Source: Pseudomonadota bacterium (GTDB taxonomy: Bacteria; Pseudomonadota; Gammaproteobacteria; Steroidobacterales; Steroidobacteraceae). From it: a DNA stretch of 64,000 bases. This document shows, in pieces, positions 1 through 9,049 of the stretch. Position numbers and translations under genes: made by a program. The notes below the pieces were generated by a model that worked only from the letters and a program-made list of their open reading frames with translations, ran no database searches and was not told the origin of the DNA. The stretch covers positions 124,001 through 188,000 of the forward strand of contig JAEWBG010000101.1 in assembly GCA_023391335.1 (NCBI GenBank), given 5' to 3'. Each line of letters begins with the position of its first letter. Positions within the stretch are counted from its first letter, which is position 1.

Positions 1-452
1 AATGCAAAGATCAACATCAACATGGAAAAGGCACGCGCGGCTTCATGAGGCTGACAGCGATCTCGCACGATGGCGCGACCAATGACGAACCCAGCACAGC
101 CGCCGAGCGCTTGCACGACGCGCATGAGCGTGAGCATGGTCATGTTCACGGACAAAGCGCATCCGAGTGAGCCGAGCGCATAGACAAAGAAGCCGACGTA
201 GAGCGGGGGCTTGCGCCCGAAGCGATCGCTGATCGGCCCGAAGAACAACTGCGCGACAGCGATACCGATCATGTATGCAGCCATCGTGCGCTCGACGCCC
301 TGCTCGCCGAAGTCGCGCTCGATGCTGGGAAATCCCGGCAGGTACATGTCGATCGTGAGCGGTCCGACCACGCTCATCGCCGCGACGAAAATCAGCCAGC
401 CTGGCGGCCGACGCGATCCGAGGGAAGAATTAGAAACAGAAGGACTAGCCAC
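1..452 (-). CDS. Bcr/CflA-type MFS drug exporter, N-terminal part (cut by window edge)
   Basis: This frame reads about 150 residues before the window ends. It has a short polar N-terminus, a first membrane segment leading into GPLTIDMYLPGFPSI, and the MFS loop motif FGPISDRFGRKPPLY between the second and third membrane segments. Both are typical of the Bcr/CflA subfamily of proton-driven multidrug exporters in the inner membrane. I take GTG at 450-452 as the start because it leaves a normal length (about 14 residues) before the first helix. No good ribosome binding site precedes it. The start lies inside one arm of a CACAGAG-type inverted repeat (447-633), so the N-terminus could instead begin at the downstream ATG near residue 25. 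The C-terminal two thirds lie outside the window and substrate cannot be judged. Confidence 0.8.
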   Translation of the reverse strand, partial: MASPSVSNSSLGSRRPPGWLIFVAAMSVVGPLTIDMYLPGFPSIERDFGEQGVERTMAAYMIGIAVAQLFFGPISDRFGRKPPLYVGFFVYALGSLGCALSVNMTMLTLMRVVQALGGCAGFVIGRAIVRDRCQPHEAARAFSMLMLIFA

Positions 453-633
453 AAAGAACGCAAAAAAGAGGTTACCAATATGAGAATCGGTCGCGCCTCG
501 GGGTGTGATGCGCTTAATTCCCAGCTTAGCAGCTGAAGATCAGAATCGAAGGCGAGAGTTTCGAACGATCAGCCAGAACAACTAGCGCGGCAGCCGATTG
601 TTCTCTGTTCAATTCTTTTTTGTGTTCTCTGTG
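447..633. repeat. CACAGAG-type inverted-arm element
   Basis: The left arm (about 447-470, AGCCACAAAGAACGCAAAAA on the plus strand) and the right arm (about 610-633, read in reverse complement as AGCCACAGAGAACACAAAAA) match at about 20 of 24 positions in inverted orientation. The words are of the same CACNGAGAACAC kind as in the elements at 34122-34221 and 37866-38018. The element covers the start of the MFS gene and most of the gap to the ABC permease. The rest of the gap (453-649) shows no gene. Confidence 0.5.
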
Positions 634-649
634 GCTGGTTTGTCTCCTT

Positions 650-1858
650 CTATTCGTGGCGCAGCGCTTCGATCGGATCGAGTTGCGCCGCACGACGCGC
701 AGGGAAATATCCGAACACAATGCCAACGGCGGCGGAGAACGCAAACGCAAGCACGACAATGCCGGGATTCAGCACGAACGGCACGTGGAATGCGTTGTTC
801 GCCAAGGCGCCGGTACTCAACCCGAGAATGATGCCGATGACGCCGCCGAGCGCCGCAAGCGTCACCGCCTCGACCAGAAACTGCAGCAACACATCGCGCG
901 CCATCGCACCGACCGCCAGACGCGTACCGATTTCGCGAGTGCGTTCGGTCACCGAGACCAGCATGATGTTCATGATGCCGACGCCGCCGACCACCAAGCT
1001 CACCGCGGCAACCGCACCGAGCAAGGCGGTCAACACACGGGTGGAGTTCGTGAAGGCGCTGGTAATTTCCTTCAGATCGCGCACGTTGAAATCATCTTCG
1101 GTCCCTTGCCGGATCTTGCGGCGTTCGCGCATGAGCCTTTCGATGTCGGCGCGCACTTTCTCGGTCGAAACACCATCGCGCGCAGAGACCATGATTGAAT
1201 TGACGTCCAGATTGCCAGCCAAACGCCGCTGTAACATGCGCAACGGCACGACAATGAGATCGTCTTGGTCTTGTCCGAATCCGGACTGGCCTTTGCTCGT
1301 CAGCACGCCGATGACTTGGCAGGACACTTTGCGCAATCGGATGTTGGAACCGAGCGGATCCTGAGCACCGAACAACTCTTGCTTCACGGTGGCGCCCAAA
1401 ATGCATACCGAGGCACCGGCGCGCAGCTCCGAATCGGAGAAATTTCTTCCGCTCGCGAGTGTCCAATCGCGCACGTCCAAGAACTTGTCGGTCGACCCGG
1501 TGATCTGCGTCGACCAATTGGAGTTGCCGTAAACCGCTTGCGCACCGGAATTCGCGACCGGCGCAACAGCGCGCACGCCATTGATCTCGCGTTCGATGGC
1601 TTGGGCATCTTCGCTGCTAAATGGCGGAGCCGATGCACGTACACCGCCTCCACCGAATCCTTGGCCGCGAAACACCTGCAGCAGGTTCGTCCCGAGCTTC
1701 TGCATATCCGCTTGCACTTGTGCCGTTGCACCTTCGCCGATCGTCACCATCGTGATCACGGAGGCGACACCGATCACGATGCCGAGAATCGTCAGCGACG
1801 ATCGCAACACATTGCGACGAATCTCGCGCAGAGCCAGCAACAGGGCGTTCAGAAACAT
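650..1858 (-). CDS. MacB-like ABC transporter permease
   Basis: This is a 402-residue FtsX/MacB-type permease. It has one N-terminal membrane helix (LTILGIVIGVASVITMVTIG), a large periplasmic MacB domain (about residues 45-270), then three C-terminal helices with the family motif GGVGIMNIMLVSVTERTREI and the end motif ARRAAQLDPIEALRHE. The ATPase is a separate gene just upstream (14-bp gap), unlike the fused MacB of E. coli. With the adaptor and outer-membrane channel it should form a mechanotransmission efflux pump for macrolide-like compounds, peptides or lipids. It is the last gene of a four-gene operon read from 5464 down. The substrate cannot be told from sequence. Confidence 0.9.
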   Translation of the reverse strand: MFLNALLLALREIRRNVLRSSLTILGIVIGVASVITMVTIGEGATAQVQADMQKLGTNLLQVFRGQGFGGGGVRASAPPFSSEDAQAIEREINGVRAVAPVANSGAQAVYGNSNWSTQITGSTDKFLDVRDWTLASGRNFSDSELRAGASVCILGATVKQELFGAQDPLGSNIRLRKVSCQVIGVLTSKGQSGFGQDQDDLIVVPLRMLQRRLAGNLDVNSIMVSARDGVSTEKVRADIERLMRERRKIRQGTEDDFNVRDLKEITSAFTNSTRVLTALLGAVAAVSLVVGGVGIMNIMLVSVTERTREIGTRLAVGAMARDVLLQFLVEAVTLAALGGVIGIILGLSTGALANNAFHVPFVLNPGIVVLAFAFSAAVGIVFGYFPARRAAQLDPIEALRHE

Positions 1859-1872
1859 AATGCGCTCTCTTG

Positions 1873-2604
1873 CTACTTCGCAGGCCGCGTAACGGAATGA
1901 TTCACTTCATCGCTCTCGATCAAGCCGTCGCGAAATTTCACCAGGCGACGCGTCCATGCGGCGATGTCAGGCTCATGCGTGACCATGGCGATAGTGATTC
2001 CGCGATCCTCGTTCAACGCGGTAAGCAGCCGCATGATTTCCATGCTGGTCGCCGTATCGAGATTACCGGTCGGCTCGTCCGCGAACAGAACCTTCGGTTC
2101 GGTCACGATGGCACGTGCGATCGCGACTCTCTGTTGCTGACCGCCGGAGAGCTGACTGGGCACGTGTTCTTCGCGCCCACTCAGCCCGACTTCGTTCAAC
2201 GCTTTGCGCGCACGTTCATGGCGCTCCTCGGCGGGCACGGCGCGATAGATCAGCGGCAGCTCGACGTTCTCGAGCGCGGTCGTGCGGCTCAGCAAATTGA
2301 ATCCTTGAAATACGAAGCCTAGATAGTTACGCCGCAGCAGCGCTCGTTGATCGGCATGCATCCCACCCACGGGACGACCGAGAAACTTGTAGCTGCCTGA
2401 AGTCGGCGTGTCCAAGCAGCCCAAGATATTCATGCACGTGGACTTACCGGAGCCGCTCGGGCCCATGACGGCAATGAATTCGCCGGGATCGACGCGCAAG
2501 TCGATGCCTCGCAGCGCGCGCACCTGCCCTTCGCCCTCGCCGTAGAACTTCGTGACTCCGCTGAGTTCGATGACGGGGACCATGGATTTCGGCATGCCCG
2601 TCAT
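1873..2604 (-). CDS. MacB/LolD-type ABC transporter ATP-binding protein
   Basis: This 243-residue ATPase has a Walker A GPSGSGKST, a Q-loop region in LGFVFQGFNLL, the signature LSGGQQQR, a Walker B VLFADEPTGNLD and a switch histidine in MVTHEPD. Length and motifs fit the LolD/MacB/FtsE branch that drives conformational change in MacB-type permeases rather than classical import. The gene overlaps the upstream adaptor gene by 4 bp and is followed by the permease after 14 bp, so the three are probably translated together. The first ATG (MTGMPKS) gives the 4-bp overlap. The ATG at the seventh residue-equivalent downstream (MVPVIELSGV) is an alternative start. Confidence 0.93.
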   Translation of the reverse strand: MTGMPKSMVPVIELSGVTKFYGEGEGQVRALRGIDLRVDPGEFIAVMGPSGSGKSTCMNILGCLDTPTSGSYKFLGRPVGGMHADQRALLRRNYLGFVFQGFNLLSRTTALENVELPLIYRAVPAEERHERARKALNEVGLSGREEHVPSQLSGGQQQRVAIARAIVTEPKVLFADEPTGNLDTATSMEIMRLLTALNEDRGITIAMVTHEPDIAAWTRRLVKFRDGLIESDEVNHSVTRPAK

Positions 2605-4022
2605 GGCTTCTGCGGTGTCTGCTCGTCGACGATCACTGCTGTGCCCGGCTCGAGTTTGCGTGCGCGCGCTTTTTCGACTTCCTCACTGTTGGCCGCCATC
2701 CGCCCAACATTCGCATTCTCTCCAAGCGGCAGTACTTGGGTCATGCGTCCATCGGTCGCGCCGGTGTGAAACAAAGCGAGTGCAGGCTTGCCGTTCTCGA
2801 GCACCCATGCACGACCGATGCCGCGCGGACCGCCCTGCTGATTGTTACCGGGCCGTCTAAACCGCGGCATCATTGCCGACAGCGGACCTCGCGATTGACT
2901 CGCATTGGGCGCGCCAGGAAGTTCGGCGCCCTGCGGCGTGAACCGAAGCGCGGCATTGGGAATCAGGATGGCGTCGTTGATGCTCGTCGTCAGAATCTCG
3001 GCGGTCGCGGTCATGCCCGGCCGCAGCAGCAGTTCTGAATTGTCGACCTCCAACACCGTCTCATAAGTCACGACGCCGGTCGAAGTCGCACTTGAAGCAC
3101 TGCTCGCCCCGCTCGACGTGGACTTCTGCGTGTTGTTCGAAGCGAAGTGCACCTGCGTGATGTGCGCAGTGAACGAACGATTCGGGAACGCGTCGACCGT
3201 AAACGTGGCCTTCTGTCCTTCCTGAACACTGCCGACGTCCGCTTCGTCCACCGCGACGTGCAGCTCCATCTTCTTTAGGTCTTCGGCGAGCGTGAACAAC
3301 ACCGGCGCTTGCAACGATGCCGCGACTGTTTGCCCAGGTTCGACCGATCGCACCAACACGACGCCGTTCACCGGAGAGCGAATATTGGTCTTGCTCAAAT
3401 CCGTGCGCACGGCGTCCAAATTCGCGCGCGCCTGTTCGACTGAGGCGTTTGCGGCCGCGATTTCACCTTCCGCCTGCGCCAAGGTCGCTTCGGCCACGTC
3501 GAGATCCTGCTGCGAGGGCAATTTGTTGCCACTGAGTTCGCGGACTTTCTGCAAGCGCGCGTAGTTGGCTCGCGCCTGCTTTTCATTCGCTTGCGCTTGA
3601 ACCGCACGCGCCTGAGCGGACGCGAGCGAGCTTTGCGCCTGCAGCACCTGCGCTTTCAGTCGCGTCGTATCGAGTGTGGCGAGAATCTGCCCTTCCTTCA
3701 CTTCATCGTTGACGTCGACGTTGACATCCCGAATCGTGCCGGAGAGTTCGCTGCCGATATCGACTTGATTGCGCGGCTCGAGATTCCCTGTTGCGGTGAC
3801 CGTCACACTCAAATCGCCGCGCGTCACTTCCTGGGTGACGTACTGCGTCTTTTCAGGGCCGCGATGCTTCGCAATCCAAACGATGGCAATCAGCACCGCC
3901 AGTGCAATCAATCCCCACTTCAGCCAGTTGCGCTTGGGAGACGGATCGAGTGACAACGGATCTGAACTCTGCTCGGACTCGAGGGTATCGGTATGTGTTG
4001 CGGTATCCATAGGTGTGTTCAT
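2601..4022 (-). CDS. MacA/HlyD-family periplasmic adaptor of an efflux pump
   Basis: The 473-residue protein has a short cytoplasmic tail, one membrane anchor (about residues 33-49), a split lipoyl/barrel-sandwich domain (first half near GNLEPRNQVDIGSELSG, second half near SPVNGVVLVRSVEPG) flanking a long Ala/Gln-rich coiled-coil hairpin (about 120-215), then beta-barrel and membrane-proximal domains. This is the architecture of MacA-like adaptors that bridge the inner-membrane ABC transporter and a TolC-like channel. Two low-complexity stretches stand out: a Ser/Thr-rich insert in the beta-barrel region and a Pro/Gly/Arg/Gln-rich insert near residue 390. The gene overlaps its neighbours by 4 bp on both sides. 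Confidence 0.93.
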   Translation of the reverse strand: MNTPMDTATHTDTLESEQSSDPLSLDPSPKRNWLKWGLIALAVLIAIVWIAKHRGPEKTQYVTQEVTRGDLSVTVTATGNLEPRNQVDIGSELSGTIRDVNVDVNDEVKEGQILATLDTTRLKAQVLQAQSSLASAQARAVQAQANEKQARANYARLQKVRELSGNKLPSQQDLDVAEATLAQAEGEIAAANASVEQARANLDAVRTDLSKTNIRSPVNGVVLVRSVEPGQTVAASLQAPVLFTLAEDLKKMELHVAVDEADVGSVQEGQKATFTVDAFPNRSFTAHITQVHFASNNTQKSTSSGASSASSATSTGVVTYETVLEVDNSELLLRPGMTATAEILTTSINDAILIPNAALRFTPQGAELPGAPNASQSRGPLSAMMPRFRRPGNNQQGGPRGIGRAWVLENGKPALALFHTGATDGRMTQVLPLGENANVGRMAANSEEVEKARARKLEPGTAVIVDEQTPQKP

Positions 4023-5464
4023 CGTGTTGCAGCGGCTTGCTCAGCGGTGGGAAACACCGACCATCCGCCACCTAGCGCTTTGTAGAGGCGCACCAAGTTG
4101 CCGGTGCGTTCGCCATCGCTCACCGCGAGCGAATCTTCGAGTGCGATCAATTGCCGATCGGCGGTAAGGACGACTTGGAAATCCACCAGGCCTGAGTTGT
4201 ATTCCTGCAGAGCCAGATCAGCCGCGCGTCGCGCACTGTCGACTGCTTGCGTGAGTGAATCGTGGCGACGCTGCTCGTTTGCCCAAGCGGTCAAATCGTT
4301 TTCGACTTCTTCGAAAGCAGCGAGCACCGTTCCTTCATAGCTTGCACGCGCTTGTTCGACCACAGCGCGCTGTGCACGTACGTTCTGAACCAATGCGCCG
4401 CCACGAAAGATCGGCAAGTTCAGCGAGACGCCAAAACGATTGGTGCGCGGTCCGTTGAGTACGTCGCCGGAATCGGGCGACTGATAACCGATCGAGCCCG
4501 TCAGGGAGAGGCTCGGATAGAGCTCGGATATAGCCACCCCGACCGCGGCTGTCTGCGCAGCTAAGCGTCTTTCAGCAGCGCGAATATCCGGCCGGCGTCG
4601 CAATAAATCGGCGGGCGCACCGACGACGATATCCACGGGTGCTGGCGGAATCGCCTTGCGTTCTGCCAATTCGGCATTGAGCGCTCCCGGCTGTTCTCCG
4701 ATCAGCACGGCCAGTCGATTCATCGCTGCCGCGAGCGTGGACTCGAGCGACGGGATCTGCGCCAGCGTTTGCTGATAGCTGCTGTTCGCTTGTTCGACAT
4801 CGAGCGAAGTGGCGAGGCCCGCCTCGCTACGCCAGCGAGTAATGTCGAGCACTTCGCGTTGCGCATCGAGATTGCGTTCCGCAAACGTCAGCCGCGATTG
4901 CGACGTTCGCACGGACACATAATTCAGTGCCACATCCCCGACGAGCGTGACGAGTGCATCGCGCAGATCGGCCTGGCTCGCGGCCAACTCAGCCGTGGCG
5001 GATTCGATGGAGCGGCGCCGTCCGCCAAATAAGTCCAGCTCCCAAGAGGCGTCGAGCCCCGCGCTATAGATATCCTCATCCTGCAAGCCAAACGTGCTGC
5101 CCGACTGCCGCGTGTCGCCTGTGACACGGTTCATTCCTGCAGATGCGCCAATGCTGGGGAACAAGGGCGCGATCGCGACGCCTCGGCGTGCACGCGCTTC
5201 TTTCACTCGCGCAATGGCCTGCTGCACGGTTGTGCTGCCCTGCACCGCGCGGTCGATGAGGCTGGTGAGTTCGTCATCCGCCAATATCGTCCACCACGCC
5301 GCAAGCGAAGGGACATCGGTGCCCTCGTCGCGCACACCCTGGGAAGGCAAGGAATGCCATCGATCGGCGGTGGCGATGTGAGGTTCGCGATAGTTCGGTC
5401 CGACCGCGCAGCCGGCCAAGACCGCCGCCACCGAGGCGGCAAGCACGAGAGGGTACGAGCTCAT
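4019..5464 (-). CDS. NodT/OprM-type outer-membrane efflux lipoprotein
   Basis: Starting at the ATG at 5462-5464, the 481-residue product opens with a lipoprotein signal (MSSYPLVLAASVAAVLAGCA, lipobox LAGC), followed at once by VGPNYREP, the usual NodT/OprM N-terminus. Two outer-membrane-factor repeats follow, with characteristic RRRPDIRAAERRL near residue 290. It should form the trimeric outer-membrane exit duct of the pump whose adaptor, ATPase and permease follow. The frame is open 24 codons further upstream, but that extension would bury the signal peptide. It is the first gene of the operon, and the 3' end overlaps the adaptor by 4 bp. Confidence 0.93.
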   Translation of the reverse strand: MSSYPLVLAASVAAVLAGCAVGPNYREPHIATADRWHSLPSQGVRDEGTDVPSLAAWWTILADDELTSLIDRAVQGSTTVQQAIARVKEARARRGVAIAPLFPSIGASAGMNRVTGDTRQSGSTFGLQDEDIYSAGLDASWELDLFGGRRRSIESATAELAASQADLRDALVTLVGDVALNYVSVRTSQSRLTFAERNLDAQREVLDITRWRSEAGLATSLDVEQANSSYQQTLAQIPSLESTLAAAMNRLAVLIGEQPGALNAELAERKAIPPAPVDIVVGAPADLLRRRPDIRAAERRLAAQTAAVGVAISELYPSLSLTGSIGYQSPDSGDVLNGPRTNRFGVSLNLPIFRGGALVQNVRAQRAVVEQARASYEGTVLAAFEEVENDLTAWANEQRRHDSLTQAVDSARRAADLALQEYNSGLVDFQVVLTADRQLIALEDSLAVSDGERTGNLVRLYKALGGGWSVFPTAEQAAATR

Positions 5465-6009
5465 CGAATATCCATGAGAGTGAGCGCAGTGAACGGAACC
5501 AAAGAGGCGGTACTCGAGACAGCGCGGAGCTGCCAACTAGGTTTACACAGCCACTGCCAAGAAACGACAACGGCACGTACGCAGCGGTTCATTACTCATG
5601 TGTTTCGCACAGCACACATTGTCGAGTTCATGCCCTGAATGATGCTGCAGATCGATCCCATGCGGAGCGCGCCGAGGAGCATTTTTGACGAACCGACACA
5701 AATCGGGGACGAACACCTGAGCGCCCGATTTCCCAGTCGCAAAGATCACAAGGACGGCCCTCGACAGATCGGTTCCGACCTGCGCTCAAGATCGCTCGAG
5801 GTCCGCGGGCCAGCCCAGCAGGCGGTCAGATTCGCGCCGCTATGTCACTGAATACTAATTAAGTTTTAATCACAGAGCCGGTTCCGCACTGCTTATAACA
5901 AAGTGGTCACAGGCCCATACAAGCTGCGATATGCGTTTGTAACGTCGCTGCCCCAGAATACCGCGCCCGAAATCCAGCGAATCAGCGCGTTTAAGTATCA
6001 CGCACCTTC
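5465..6009. other. Divergent intergenic region between the efflux operon and cysD
   Basis: This is 545 bp without a recognisable gene. A 70-codon frame (5639-5851, plus) has no clear ribosome binding site and no family resemblance. The most AT-rich part, 5852-5900, holds a TATAAC-like -10 sequence at 5894-5899 but no convincing -35 element. It is the likely promoter and operator region for cysD, and CysB control would be expected from the pathway, though I cannot show a CysB site. No short-word repeat element is seen here. Confidence 0.5.
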
Positions 6010-6912
6010 ATGACGAGACTGACTCATCTGCAACGCCTCGAGGCGGAAAGCATCCACATCCTTCGCGAGGTCGTCGCCGAGTGCGAAAGACCGGTGATGC
6101 TGTATTCGATCGGCAAGGACAGCTCCGTGATGCTGCACCTGGCCATGAAGGCTTTCTATCCAGCCAAGCCGCCGTTCCCGCTGTTGCACGTCGATACCAC
6201 CTGGAAATTTCGCGAGATGATCGCGTTTCGCGACCGCATCGCCAAAGACTTCGGGCTCGAACTGCTGGTTCACATCAATCAGGAAGGCGTCGCGAAGGGA
6301 ATCAATCCCTTTACACACGGCTCCGCAGTTCACACCGATGTCATGAAGACGCAATCGCTAAAGCAGGCGCTGGATAAATACGGCTTCGATGCTGCGTTCG
6401 GCGGTGCACGCCGCGATGAGGAAAAATCCCGCGCGAAAGAACGCGTGTTCTCGTTCCGTTCAGCGCAACATCGCTGGGATCCGAAACGCCAGCGCCCCGA
6501 ACTGTGGAAGCAGTACAACGCGCGCAAGAACAAGGGCGAAAGCCTGCGCGTGTTCCCCTTGTCGAATTGGACCGAGCTCGACATCTGGCAGTACATCCAC
6601 TTGGAGAACATTCCCATCGTGCCGCTGTACTACTCGCAGCCGCGTCCAGTGGTCGAGCGCGACGGTACGTTGATCATGGTCGATGACGATCGCATGCCGC
6701 TGCGTCCGAACGAAACGCCGGAGATGAAATGGGTACGCTTCCGCACGCTCGGTTGCTATCCGCTCACCGGTGCAGTCGAGAGCCGCGCAGCAACGCTACC
6801 CGACATCATCCAAGAAATGCTGCTCACCACGAGTTCGGAGCGCCAAGGACGCGTCATCGATCACGACAGCTCCGCGTCGATGGAGAAGAAGAAGCAGGAA
6901 GGATACTTCTGA
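6010..6912 (+). CDS. cysD: Sulfate adenylyltransferase subunit 2
   Basis: The 300-residue product is the catalytic small subunit of ATP sulfurylase, which makes adenosine 5'-phosphosulfate (APS) from ATP and sulfate in the cytoplasm. The PP-loop is seen as YSIGKDSSVMLHLAMKAF near residue 35. The conserved AFGGARRDEEKSRAKERVFS and the C-terminal GRVIDHDSSASMEKKKQEGYF are family hallmarks. It works with the GTPase subunit encoded by the next gene. The two are usually nearly contiguous, but here 211 bp holding an inverted repeat element separate them. Confidence 0.97.
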   Translation: MTRLTHLQRLEAESIHILREVVAECERPVMLYSIGKDSSVMLHLAMKAFYPAKPPFPLLHVDTTWKFREMIAFRDRIAKDFGLELLVHINQEGVAKGINPFTHGSAVHTDVMKTQSLKQALDKYGFDAAFGGARRDEEKSRAKERVFSFRSAQHRWDPKRQRPELWKQYNARKNKGESLRVFPLSNWTELDIWQYIHLENIPIVPLYYSQPRPVVERDGTLIMVDDDRMPLRPNETPEMKWVRFRTLGCYPLTGAVESRAATLPDIIQEMLLTTSSERQGRVIDHDSSASMEKKKQEGYF

Positions 6913-6919
6913 TGGAAGT

Positions 6920-7118
6920 GAATAGCGGATTGCGGATAGTGACTGGTCAAGAACGCGCACCCGCGCGAACTAGCTTTCGCGCAGAGAATTTCAGGCGCCG
7001 CGCTCGATTGATGAGGAGCGACCGAAGCGAAGACTGCCTTTCTAGTTGCGCCGAGAACATGTCGTTCCGTCTCATGCGTTCCGGCTATCCGCTATCCGCT
7101 ATCCGCTAGTCACTATCG
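6920..7118. repeat. TATCCGC-family inverted-arm element (cysD-cysN gap)
   Basis: The left arm 6920-6948 carries tandem GGATAGC-like words ending in AGTGACTGGTC. The right arm 7083-7118 carries CTATCCG repeated three times and ends TAGTCACTAT. The arms are inverted copies of each other with an unrelated middle of about 130 bp. The right arm ends 5 bp before the cysN start codon, where a ribosome binding site should be. Confidence 0.75.
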
Positions 7119-7123
7119 TTCCC

Positions 7124-9049
7124 ATGGCCCACAAATCCGATCTCATCGCGACCGACATTCAGGCATATCTGAAGGCACACGAGCAGAAGAGTCTGCTGCG
7201 GTTCATTACTTGCGGCAGTGTCGATGACGGCAAGTCGACGCTCATCGGCAGGCTGCTGTATGAATCGAAGATGATCTTCGAAGATCAGTTGGCGGCATTG
7301 GAGGCCGACTCGAAGAAGGTCGGCACGCAGGGCGGTGAACTCGACTTTGCGCTGTTGGTCGACGGCTTGGCTGCAGAGCGCGAGCAAGGCATCACAATCG
7401 ACGTCGCATACCGCTTCTTTTCGACCGACCGCCGTAAATTCATCGTCGCGGATACGCCAGGGCACGAGCAATACACGCGCAATATGGTGACGGGCGCTTC
7501 GACTGCCGAAGTTGCCGTGATTCTGATCGATGCACGTCGCGGTGTGCTGACGCAGACGCGCCGTCACAGTTACTTGGTCTCGTTGCTTGGCATCCGCAAG
7601 GTCGTACTCGCAATCAACAAGATGGATCTGGTCGACTTCTCGGAGCAGACGTTCGATGCCATCGTGGCTGAGTATCGTGCATTCGCGGCGCAGATCGGAC
7701 TCACCGACATTACGCCGATCCCATTATCCGCATTGCGCGGCGACAACATGCTCGAGCGCAGTGCTCGCACGCCGTGGTATTCCGGCCCGACGCTCATGGG
7801 CTATCTCGAGACGGTCGAAATCGAAGACGACCTGCAAAGCAAACCGTTTCGGTTGCCGGTGCAGTGGGTGAATCGTCCCAATCATGAATTCCGCGGCTTC
7901 GCCGGCACCATCGCGAGCGGCGTGGTGCGCGTAGGCGATCCGATTCGCGCCTTGCCTTCCGGCCGGCAGAGCCGGGTTGCTCGCATCGTAACCTTCGACG
8001 GAGATCTCGAATCCGCAGTCGCAGGTCAGTCCGTAACGCTCACGCTCACCGACGAAATCGACGTGAGCCGTGGCGATGTACTGAGCACGACGACGTCGCC
8101 ACCCGCTGTGGCCGATCAATTCCAGGCGACCATCGTCTGGATGCACGACGAGCCGATGCTGCCAGGCCGTCCGTACCTTCTGAAGATCGGCACTCGCACG
8201 GTGACCGCGAGCATCACCACGCCGAAGTACAAGGTGAACGTCAACACGCTCGAGCACCTTGCGGCGAAACAACTCGATCTCAACGAGATCGGGGTATGCA
8301 ACATCAGCTTGGACCGCGCCATCGCGTTCGATCCCTACACCGACAATCGCGAGATGGGCGGCTTCATCCTGATCGACAAGTTGTCGAATGACACAGTCGG
8401 TGCAGGCCTGCTTAGCTTCGCGCTGCGTCGTGCAGAGAACATTCACTGGCAGGCGCTCGATGTGAACAAGCACGCACGAGCCGCCCTCAAAGGGCAACGC
8501 GCTTGCGTACTATGGTTCACCGGGTTGTCGGGCGCAGGTAAGTCCACCGTCGCGAATTTAGTCGAGAAGCGACTGCACGCCCTGGGCCGCCACACGTATA
8601 CATTGGATGGCGACAATATTCGTCACGGTCTCAACAAGGATTTGGGTTTCACGGACGCCGATCGCGTCGAAAACATTCGCCGTGTTGCCGAAGTCACTAA
8701 GCTGATGGTCGATGCAGGACTCATCGTACTTGTCTCGTTCATCTCACCCTTCCGTTCCGAACGTAGGCTCGCACGCGAGCTCGTGCAACCCGGCGAATTC
8801 TTCGAGGTGTTCGTCGACACACCGTTGGAAGAGGCCGAAAAGCGCGATCCGAAGGGTCTTTACAAGAAGGCTCGCGGTGGTCAGCTGAAGAACTTCACCG
8901 GCATCGATTCTCCGTATGAGGCGCCGGAGAATCCCGAGATTCATCTGCACACGGCACTGCTCTCGCCAGAAGACGCAGCGGAACAGATTCTGCAAACGCT
9001 ACGGCAGGCGGGCATGCTTTATCCCGCCGATGAGTTGGCAGCGCTCTGA
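7124..9049 (+). CDS. cysNC: Bifunctional sulfate adenylyltransferase subunit 1 / adenylylsulfate kinase
   Basis: This 641-residue fusion carries an N-terminal EF-Tu-like GTPase (P-loop CGSVDDGKST at residues 30-39, DTPGHEQ near 110, NKMD at 165-168) that powers CysD. A C-terminal APS kinase domain (P-loop GLSGAGKST at about 467-475) phosphorylates APS to PAPS. The CysN-CysC fusion is common in proteobacteria. The start is placed at ATG 7124 (MAHKSDLIATD). An in-frame extension back to 7046 would be encoded by the repeat arm and is unlikely. The stop overlaps the cysQ start (TGATG), implying translational coupling. Confidence 0.95.
   Translation: MAHKSDLIATDIQAYLKAHEQKSLLRFITCGSVDDGKSTLIGRLLYESKMIFEDQLAALEADSKKVGTQGGELDFALLVDGLAAEREQGITIDVAYRFFSTDRRKFIVADTPGHEQYTRNMVTGASTAEVAVILIDARRGVLTQTRRHSYLVSLLGIRKVVLAINKMDLVDFSEQTFDAIVAEYRAFAAQIGLTDITPIPLSALRGDNMLERSARTPWYSGPTLMGYLETVEIEDDLQSKPFRLPVQWVNRPNHEFRGFAGTIASGVVRVGDPIRALPSGRQSRVARIVTFDGDLESAVAGQSVTLTLTDEIDVSRGDVLSTTTSPPAVADQFQATIVWMHDEPMLPGRPYLLKIGTRTVTASITTPKYKVNVNTLEHLAAKQLDLNEIGVCNISLDRAIAFDPYTDNREMGGFILIDKLSNDTVGAGLLSFALRRAENIHWQALDVNKHARAALKGQRACVLWFTGLSGAGKSTVANLVEKRLHALGRHTYTLDGDNIRHGLNKDLGFTDADRVENIRRVAEVTKLMVDAGLIVLVSFISPFRSERRLARELVQPGEFFEVFVDTPLEEAEKRDPKGLYKKARGGQLKNFTGIDSPYEAPENPEIHLHTALLSPEDAAEQILQTLRQAGMLYPADELAAL

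Noticed and set aside
5639..5851. Small protein in the region upstream of cysD
   Set aside because: No ribosome binding site, no family resemblance, and only weak coding bias.
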